NCBI RefSeq assembly: GCF_052324685.1
Contig: NW_027506898.1
Location: 514,501 to 578,500, forward strand
Origin: Brachyhypopomus gauderio
Lineage: Eukaryota; Chordata; Actinopteri; Gymnotiformes; Hypopomidae
Direction of reading: 5' to 3'
DNA length: 64,000 nucleotides
Part shown: one piece after another, positions 55,124 to 64,000 of the stretch
Layout: every line of letters begins with the position of its first letter
How positions within the stretch are numbered: the stretch's first letter is position 1
Program-made: the position numbers and the translations under genes
The notes under the pieces: model-generated
What the model was told of the DNA's origin: nothing
Databases searched by the model: none
The model's input: the letters and a program-made list of their open reading frames with translations, nothing else

Positions 55124-58100
55124 AGAGTCTAGGAAATTATAGGTATTGGGTTTTTTTCCCAGTTCAAGATGCTTTCAAGAATTCCCCTTCAATAATCTTT
55201 CAATCCAGAATCATCTAATCTTGTTTCTATGATGCATAATTCAGGACTTGTTCAAATGACTTTTCCTGTCCTTGCTGTTCTCCATACCATAAAACACTGC
55301 AAACAGGCGTTCATGTTCAAATGGTTGCATCGTCACCTTTTCATGAACCCTTGACTGTAAGCAAGCATACTTACTTAAGTCACGGCACAAATACATATTT
55401 CATTGGTGTGACTGTGAAACCATTAGGATTTTTTTGGGATGGGAAGATAAGGGCCTTAGTCTCATTCTCAGTTCTGTGATGTGTTTACACAGCTAAAATG
55501 GATGTGGCGTTGCTTGAGTAAACATCTAGCCAATTAAAGATGGACATGTAATAGTTGGAGAAAATAAATCATTAATAGTTAATGGATGTGCACTGACTTA
55601 CAAATCAAAAATATCTGATGTTCTTTCCATTTGATTAATTATTATCCTTATCAAATGCAGATCAATTTGATTTATCTTACATTGCTAAAAGTGTAACCTT
55701 GACATCTAAGAGAATGTTTAGAAAATGTAACAACATATTACAAATGTAACTTTAAAAGAGCTCATTAAACATTGAAACAAATAGCAAATAAAACAATTGA
55801 TGCATTATTTAGAAAAGGTTTCTCATTTCTATTTATAAAATGTACTGAATGTAAAAACACATCAATAAAACATCCATAGTACTGTGCACCAGCTTGTTTT
55901 CAAAATGGTAAACAATGTGACAAGCCTTACCTTAGTGTGTTCAGATAACTTGATCCAACTCAAAACTGCCTCTTGTAGCTTATCACAAGTTTCTACATTT
56001 ATACCCTCGCTTTTGACCTCACCCCTCCCATACATGTGGGTGTGGGTGCTTCTGCACAGACTACACTGCAAATCTTTCACTCAATTCTGAACGCATTATA
56101 AGAATAATTCTGAGAGGATTACAATAATGAAACAATTGGACTTCTTTTTGATGATCATCATGATGTGGGCTTTTTTATATGTGTTTGTTTTTAACTTTGG
56201 CATCAAGTGAGATGAAAAATCACAGACAAGTGATACAAATCCCAAAATGTTAATTTTTTAACCTGTAACTCAGGTACGAAAGCCTTTTTGTTGGAAAAAC
56301 AAGACTATATTTACTAGCTGATATTTTTTCTGTCTGTCTTCATTTGATTCACTCTTTCTATCCTCCTGTCAGTTTCTGGGTCAACTGTTGCATGCAATCA
56401 TTAACCTCATAACAGCGTTTAACATCGAAGTGAGCCGATTATTAGATCAGCTACAAGGACACCAAGACCATAAAGTGACAAAAAGGCACTGTTCTACCTT
56501 TAAAATGTCTCACTTACTTTTATGAATTTCACAGAAGGGACTACAGGGTCACAAATAATTTTAACCTTGAAATTTAAGACACAAATGAACAGTTATTGTT
56601 CTGTCTGGGAGCTTTGGCGCAAGGTGATGGTAGAAAAGAATTTATTTTGTTCGTGACAAATTTTTCTCATTTCAATATTCCTGCCATTCTACTGTCACTG
56701 ATTATTTCCAAGCTTTTAATTTAAATGAACAAATTAATAATAAACAATTAGATGCACATTGCAAAATAGTAATAAGAATTTATTAAGGAAAGAGGAATAA
56801 CCTTAACAACAATAAATGCCAATGCCAATATTCTGTTTTCAATCTTAACATTCAAAAACAGAAAACATGTTTTAGAATAGGTTTTATGAATATTAATGAC
56901 AAGACCTCTCCTTCTAAACAGTTTCTTTGGTGTTAAAAACTGGCACAACCTTGTAAGCAAAGCAAAATCAGTCACCAGGATTTTAGAACATAACATTGAC
57001 CTGGATTGTTATATGAAAAAAATCACATACATTTTCATTTGATCTCTGCTGACATGTTTTAGAATACTCACCCTTGACTTCTGCAAAATTATCTATAAGG
57101 AAGTTGTATTTGATCATTCGTATAAGCAACTCTTTGTTTTATGCAGAATAATAACTATGTTCATATTTGCATTTGCTTTGTGCAAACAAGCAATTAACTT
57201 TTCATGGCAATGTCCATTTACCAAGAAGCCACTACAGATTGCAATGAAAATTGTTGCAGTTCTGTAGCACACCTTTCTTTCTGGGATACTCATTAAAATT
57301 GTCACTCTTTGTGAATTCAGCTCATCATAGACTAACAAACTACTAAAAGAAAAAAAAAACTAATTTCAGTATGTTGTTTACCCCAAAACCTGTCCGTGTG
57401 TATGTCTGTGTGTGTAACAGTACTTATAATTTTTCTGCAGTGAGTCATCTGCACTGATTCACAAACTAAAGGTGAAAATCACATATTATTTAGGTCATGG
57501 AGACACAAAATATAACAGCTTCCAGTTACAGAATAATCAATATCCCATTTTCAAGAACTTTGCTCAAGGTGGTTTATGGCCATAGGTGACAGAAATTTTC
57601 AATAAGGTATCATAGTATCATGTTCTGTGCACAAAACAATTCGAATCTATTTTGCTCCCATTGTTTCTCTAGTGAATTATTGTTAAGTGCAGGAAATGCA
57701 TGGTGGCACTTTGTTGCTTCTGCCAAATGGAAAGATACCCAGTGCCAGAATCTATTATTAGTGAACAGATACTAGAACACTCCCTTTGTCCTGGGTAACC
57801 TGAAAACGACCCACGGTTGATCTGCTGCTGTAAACCAGCTGGAGGTGTCAACAGCACTAGGTGTTAAGAACGTAAACTGTAATTTCATGCTTAATTGCTT
57901 AAATCAAAAGCCTGACTGCTGGGCTTACGCTATTCCGTGGTGCAGTTCATCTTGGATTGTCTCGTGACAGACTAGTGGTAAGTTTTTAATGTTGTCATGT
58001 GACTCTCACAATTAATAATAAGATACCCATTCTATAACTCAACAGACATTCCCTTAAAAAGATTTTTAGTTACTAACAGCACTGTTAGCCTTGAAAAGGC

Positions 58101-58926
58101 TAGAAAACATCTGTTGTTTACGTGAGGCCTCTGTCTCATCACAGTGCCTAGTATATAAAAAGCCCAGATAGCAGATAGCACCTTTGTTAAAATGTCCCTC
58201 TTACATACTCCCTCCGACAAGCTTCATACTAGTGCCAGAATTCTGATATATGTAATAGTGACATGGAGCAACCAGAGATGTTTTAGCTGAAAATGATCAA
58301 AGTTTTTCTTTTTTTCTGGAGAGCAGCTTGGAATCCTCCATGGTAACTTAGTGCTGAATGCCACTCTTAATCGTTGTTTTCTTATGGGAGACTCATGGAC
58401 ACAGATGCTGTCTAGTGTAAGGGATACCTGTGGGTCCTTAAGGGTCCAAGACACACACATGCACTGATCTTTGAAGGACATCTACTACTAGGCAAAGGAG
58501 CAATAGTGCTGCATTTCTTCCGCTTGCAAAATGTCTGCCTGATTGACAGAGACCTTTAGAAACTCGTCTGGAAACTCTTTTTTGTTTTTGACAAGCATGT
58601 AGGCAAAACTGAACATGTTGTAGATGCCAGCAAATAGAAAATTTAATTAGAACAACTGACTCCAAAGTGCTAAATTTCCTAGATGTTGACACACTTTTAA
58701 AATCAATAACCAGGAAAATTTAAAGTATATTTTCAGTGAACATACGCACATGTAAAATGCTGTGTGCCGTCTTTGTTAAATATTATCATTTAGCATTATA
58801 CACTAGAAGATTATTGTAAAATTTTTTGTACCCATTATATCCAGGGAATTTGTGTTAGATTTTCAGTGAATTGCTATGAATAACTATAGACAGCAGAGAT
58901 TGGGCAAAGGACACCTAAACAAAGGG
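55124..58926. other. Intergenic region between divergent cotransporter and kelch genes
   Basis: No conserved coding frame or TE ends were seen. It should hold both promoters and any untranslated first exons. A TATA-like box at 58152 is listed separately. Confidence 0.45.
58152..58160 (+). promoter_or_regulatory. TATA-like box, candidate klhl33 promoter
   Basis: gtatataaaaagccc lies 1.1 kb upstream of the klhl33 ATG. The ATG exon begins at an acceptor (59232), so an upstream untranslated exon must exist. Linkage of this box to it is a guess. Confidence 0.25.
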
Positions 58927-58934
58927 GTTCACAC

Positions 58935-59089
58935 CAGAGCCGGAGTGGTTAATCGGGAGATTCAGGGGGATTCCCGATGGGCCGGCTCATGTCAATCTCT
59001 AGTTTGGGCCGATTGGGAGGAAAAAATAATTTTGGGCCGGATTTGGGCACGAAACTCCAAGGCTGAAAAAAGGGTACACTCCAGCCCTG
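58935..59089. mobile_element. hAT-like MITE (155 bp) upstream of klhl33
   Basis: Ends cagagccggagtg / cactccagccctg. Exact 8-bp TSD gttcacac (58927-58934, 59090-59097). Confidence 0.75.
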
Positions 59090-59236
59090 GTTCACACTAG
59101 CAAAGATAAGTTCACACTTCTCTTGGTGTACTTAAATTCAATATCTTGAATATCTTATTTTTAATTATCAAAAACGAGATATTGGGATTTGGTGTTTTAT
59201 TTTAAATTAAATGTAATTTGTTCCTCTTACAGAACT

Positions 59237-62200
59237 ATGTCCCTGCACCAAACCCAGGAAAGGCGTCAGGAGAAACAGTTATCTCTACGCCAGCGGGTGG
59301 CGCTGTTTCAGTCCAGTTCCTCAGCTAATGAGAAAAGTGACAGAGGAAGCAGCGGAAGTGGGCTAAGGAAAGGATCAACAAAAACAAACAGCTCTTCTTC
59401 ATCATCCCTTCGTGTCCAAACAAACACAAAAAATGCTAAAGTTAGCAATGCTAGCATGGCTCCTCCCCCGTTAGACATTACCACATCACGTACCCTGCTC
59501 CCAGAGAACTGCCAGGACCAACAACTCCGCCCCTTCATGCTGCCCTCCCACTGTGACTCGCTGTTCTCTTCGTTACATGGTTTAAAAGAGGAGGGGCTAC
59601 TGCTGGATTGCATCTTACAGCTCCCAGGAAGTTCCCACAGGGTACACCAATTAGTGCTTGCCACTGTCAGCCAAAAGGCAGAGGAGTGGATTCTCTCCAG
59701 GCAGATTCAACTTAAGGAGGTAAATTTAGGTGAAATGGGCGAGCCAGAGTGTCATATAAGTCCTTCAGGACTAAAAGCTGTTCTGAACTTTGCTTACTGT
59801 GGAGAGTTGGATGCAACTTGCACGGAAGATCTGGAGGAGATGCTCATTGCTTGCAGGTTATTAGGGGTAGAGCGACTGCCGCAGGTGTACAGGGGGGAGG
59901 CCCCACCCTGTGGGAGAGCAGAGAGACAAAACAGCCTCCAAGTCATCAGGGAACTGTGGGAGAGACATGTTGGCTGTGATGTCATCATAGAGGTGGAGTC
60001 TGGAGAGCGTTTCCCTGGTAAACTTGAAAGAGTGCTTTTGACAAAATAGCCTAAACTAACAATTTGAACAGGTGTGAGAATGTTTTTACAAGTCAGGTTG
60101 TCACCTAACTCGAGTCAAAACCAACACAAAAAACATTTTAAAAAGCCTTTTAATTTTAATAGCTTTGAAAATCTATGTTTTTTTCAAAAGCCCTTACTTA
60201 CACCTTTTTTGTAATAAATATTTAATAATCTTTGCTTAGAAGGTGCTTGTGGAATTAAAGGCAGTATACTTTCATATGACCCTCTGCCTTACTGGTAGTA
60301 ATGCTTTATGTTTTTGAGTCATTTTCGTAGAAGAAATATATAATTTATATTGAATCAGTAACTCATGAATGGGCTGCAATAAATATTTTATAGTTTGTTT
60401 GGTTTTCTGCTTCTTCTGAGAAGTGTGAAGCGATTGCACAGAACTCACATATCTTTTAAAGTAGGTTTATAAAAAGACACGTGTATTCTGTGTGTACCAA
60501 ACTTGATTAACTTGACTTTAATTTTAAACCAAAATATAAAAAAGTGAAAATCTGGTTTGTGGAAGCAAACCTTTTTGTGAAATCTGGTTTGTGCCATAAA
60601 TTTGATCACTTATTCTCTAATACCATAATCAATTATAGCCAATCATGCACACTGAATTCTACATTTTGAATATCACAATACTGGAAGAAAAACTCATTTC
60701 ACCCTCTGTCTGTCATTATTTGTCTGCCTTTCAGCACATCGAGTCATACTTGCTGCTGGGGGGGACTACTTTCGCGCCCTCCTTTGCGGAGGGTTACGCG
60801 AATGTGAGCAGGAGGTGGTCCGTATCCAGGGCGTAGCAGCCTGGGTGCTGTGGTCACTACTGGACTTCATCTATACTGGCCAGCTGAAACTGGGCAGGCA
60901 GAACGTGTGGGACCTCACCGAAGCAGCACTGCAGTTTCAGCTGCAGGGGGCGCTCACACTCTGTTTAAACTTCCTGCAGGAGCATTTAGACGACACGTCT
61001 TGTCTGGACATCCTGTGTTTAGCTGAGACTTATGGGCTGCGGCAGCTTGGTGCGGTGGCGGAGGATTACGTTTTAGCCCACTTTCAGAGGATCACAGAGG
61101 GGGAGAAGTTCAAGGATCTCTCCTGCCCCCTGCTGGAGCGTCTGTTAGAGAGAGACACACTCAATGCAGAAAGTGAGGTGAGGTCTGAACAGGAAACATA
61201 CAAACAGAGACCATTTTCCTGAAAACTTCAGATGTTGCATTACAAAACAAGCAGCACATGTCTGTGTGTTTGCATCTTACTGGCTGTGCCAAGATTGCTA
61301 GGAGATATTTAAAAATATCCCCGTATATTTCTGAGTGCATATTCATGGAACTCACATAGAAACAGATGAAACTAGACAGATGAATCTCTTGTGGCTGGTT
61401 GCTATGCCACACTTCTCTGCAGACTTACTTAGACTATTACTGGCTACTTCTACGGTGCATCAAAAATAGCATTCTGTTTGTGGCCCCCACACTGAAAACG
61501 CCGCCTCACTGCATTTCATCCCCTCCGTTTCTGTCAAGGTCGTGTTATTCAGGGCAGTGATGAGCTGGGTGGTGGAGGATGAAGCCCAGAGGCTGCGCAG
61601 TCTCCCCACACTCCTCCGAAGGATCCGCTTCCCGCTAATGACCCCGCGAGACCTGGAGGAGGTAGTAGCACAGATGTAGAGACCGCCAAGGTCGGGTTTA
61701 CCTAGTAACGCACTAGCACCAGAGTCTGCATTTCATACTGATATGTGGCTGGATGGAGTCTATGCAGAGGGAGTAAGACGTATAGATATGAAGTATAGAT
61801 ATGAAGTATGAACATGAAGCTGGCTAGATATGCTCAGAGTGGAAACCTTTAAAACTCTTTCAACAGGAAATGCAGGGGGCTTAAAAGAAAGGATAAATCA
61901 TACAAATGATGGGGAAATAACACACTAGGCCAGGATTATAAAAAAAGAAACAGGGGGGAAAAACAAAAAAGAACAAAACAACATGTACTACTTCTATAGT
62001 TTTAAGCTATTAACAGAAAGCACACCCCAACTACACTAGTCTATACAAAGAATAGTGCTATTCTACCAGGTAGGTGATGGCAAATTCCCAGAGAGAAATA
62101 TTGCCAAGGAACCAAGTGGAACCAAGGAAGTTCACTCTAACTCAAACACAAATCCTAAAGTTCTCTAAACCTTCTCAAATGACTCGTATCCCACAAGCCC

Positions 62201-62881
62201 AAGGGTGGAAGTGTGCACCTCTGAGCTACTTCTGCTCGTTCCTCTCCTCTCTGATTATTCCCCCAGGTGCAGGGCTGCAGATTGCTGATTAGAAGCCCGG
62301 AGGGAAGAGCAGCCTCGGAGGCAGTGAGGAAACTTCTGGAAGGAGAAAACACAACATCCGACTGCAAACCGCGCACCCCTAATCAGGTAGCAGTGTGGTG
62401 TGCCAGTAATTGACTTGTAATGTGAATCTGACCAGTGTTGCTATGTTAATACATGCAAATGAACCCCTGGCTCTGTGAGGAGCCACTGGCGATTGGGTGT
62501 GCGATATGATCACACGTTATTGTGACAGACAGCTGCTGCAAACATCACTTCAGGTCAGCAAGTTCAAACAAAGTTTCAAGTACACGGATCTTGACGGTAA
62601 AGGGGTCCCTTCTGTCAAACAGGTTCTGGTGCTGGTGGGTGGTGACTGTGTCAACGACAACTTTGAGCGGCGCGAGCCCAACCACTCCCTGTGGTTTGCC
62701 CGCCGTTTCCTGCGTGGGGAGGGCCTAATCCGGACGGTGGAGTGGAAGCTCCTGGCCCAGCTGCCGGATCCGTCTCGACTTCGCCACTGTGTGTGCGTGC
62801 TCAATAACGTGCTGTATGTGCTGGGCGGACGCAAGTACTACGGACAGCTGGACATACTGAAGTCTGCACTGAGGTGATGGC

Positions 62882-62914
<33 letters not shown>

Positions 62915-64000
62915 TTGTGTGTGTATTCCATTTTGTGGGGAGCAGGTGTATCTCCAGTGATAGGAAGCTGTGAAAATGGAACTTTCATGTAAAAAACCAT
63001 TCAAGAGTGAAGAGGCTTAGTTGTAGTTAGTAATGCACAAAATGGTAGAGTTAAAGGAAAAAGTAACCTGACCAAAAAATGGGCTCTTGGCCAAGGCAGG
63101 TTAAGGGGTTAGAGAGAGGAGGAAAGAAGAATCCATGAGGGTTGGAGGGAAGTTAGTGGACAGAAGGCTTTAGAGAGCTGCTTTTAAGTAATCAAGATGA
63201 CAGGTGTGGCTGATTGCCCCTTGATTACTGATGAGTCACTCTGTGCCTCCCTCTGGTGGTCAATGGTGGCCTAGCAGATCCTTACACCTCCCACAGAGTT
63301 TGTGTAATGTGAGCACGTGTTCTCAGATTCGACCCTGCCAAGTGTAAGTGGGAGCGATTGCCAGATATGGTCAGCCCCAGGGATTACTTTGCTGCAGTGT
63401 GTCGGGGAGGCAAGGTGTTCGTCATGGGCGGCAACCACGACGACATGAACTGCCTGGACTCTGTGGAGTACTACACACCTGAAGACAACACCTGGAGGTG
63501 CAGTTACACCTACGATTATACAACGAGCTTTTTTTAGGCAAAAATTTGCATTTACTCTGTAGCACCATCTGCCTCTTCTCTCTCCGCTAGGCTGGCTCAC
63601 CCCTTAGACGTGCCCATCTGTGGCCATGCGGCTGCAGTACTGGATGGAGAGATCTACGTGTCAGGGGGCTGTGAATCCCACCTCCACTGCCTCCCTTGCA
63701 TGTGGCACTACGACCCCACCCAGGGCTGCTCGAGACGCTCTCCAATGACGAGCGGCGGGGGGCGTGCCGGTCACGTGATGTTGACCACGGAGAGGAGGCT
63801 GGTGGTGGCCGGAGGCCTGCAGCCCGCATGGAGAGGGTTCAGCGACCAGCTGCATTGCGAGGCATACGAGCCGCTCAGCAACTCCTGGACAGCCCTCCCC
63901 CTCCTGCCCCGTCCTCACCTCTCACCTGCCGCCACAGTTCTTGATGGTCGGCTGTATATCATGGGAGGGTCTTCGGCTGATTCAGCTCGAGATACGCCAT
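59237..64000 (+). CDS. klhl33: KLHL33-like BTB-BACK-kelch protein (3' end beyond window)
   Basis: KLHL proteins usually act as substrate adaptors for cullin-3 ubiquitin ligase. Exons: 59237-60017, 60735-61177, 61539-61661, 62267-62386, 62623-62873, 63327-63497, 63591-64000 (open). All junctions are GT-AG with matching phases, giving 766 residues so far. Residues 1-100 are a Ser/basic-rich tail. Residues ~105-215 are a first BTB-like fold (LLLDCILQLPGSSHRVHQL, SGLKAVLNFAYCGEL). Residues ~244-360 are a second BTB (CDVIIEVESGERFP joined to HRVILAAGGDYFRALL). BACK follows (CLDILCLAETYGLRQLGAVA). Kelch repeats start at about residue 490 (VLVLVGGD, YVLGGRKY, VFVMGGNHDD, IYVSGGCESH, LVVAGGLQP, LYIMGG). 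The start was chosen because an acceptor (CTCTTACAG) lies just 5' of the ATG. klhl33 is the best-remembered match; another KLHL is possible. Confidence 0.82.
62883..62928. repeat. (GT)n microsatellite in klhl33 intron 5
   Basis: A run of about 15 GT units with short interruptions, starting ten bases after the exon 5 donor. Confidence 0.85.

Overview
This is vertebrate, almost certainly teleost fish, nuclear DNA. Coding sequence sits in short exons with GT-AG introns. Three conserved fish gene families are present: a PYD-CARD adaptor (pycard/ASC), a thiazide-sensitive-type Na-Cl cotransporter of the SLC12 family, and a KLHL33-like kelch protein. The rest is dominated by transposable elements typical of fish: Ty3/Gypsy LTR elements with chromodomain integrase, L2-type LINEs, tRNA-derived SINEs, Tc1 elements and many hAT elements with exact 8-bp target-site duplications (TSDs). 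Long CA/GT microsatellites are present.

Layout. 1-1035: end of an LTR element on the minus strand, cut by the window edge. 1386-3001: decayed DDE transposon with inverted ends. 3861-5232: pycard. 6062-13890: a SINE, a young non-autonomous LTR element with identical LTRs, and a full-length Gypsy element; both LTR elements are flanked by the TSD atatg. 14-30 kb: a repeat-only block. Its centre is a nest five deep: a solo LTR (16921-26092) holds a hAT (17534-26007), which holds a second solo LTR (17736-24510), which holds a P-like element with a THAP relic, which holds a 5,023-bp element (18042-23064) with ~1.06-kb inverted repeats. 29.6-37.2 kb: another solo LTR, a decayed relative of the integrase element, a BED-finger hAT, a SINE and MITE fragments. 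38619-55073 (minus): the complete 26-exon cotransporter gene, whose 9-kb intron 13 is filled with LINE, Tc1, LTR and hAT insertions. 59237-64000 (plus): klhl33-like gene, divergent from the transporter and running off the window.

The most interesting item is the 18042-23064 element. It has a 6-bp TSD (ttaaag), and its terminal inverted repeats each carry a promoter-proximal region and two coding exons. Reading inward from the right, those exons splice in frame into an intact integrase-like DDE gene (421 codons plus stop). Reading inward from the left, the same two exons lead toward a different, convergent gene ending in a RING-like zinc finger. One N-terminal module is thus carried by the termini and could be shared by two opposing genes. 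A decayed relative with a similar N-terminal exon lies at 32516-36175.

All exon models come from reading frames, splice consensus and remembered protein families; no alignment or transcript was available.
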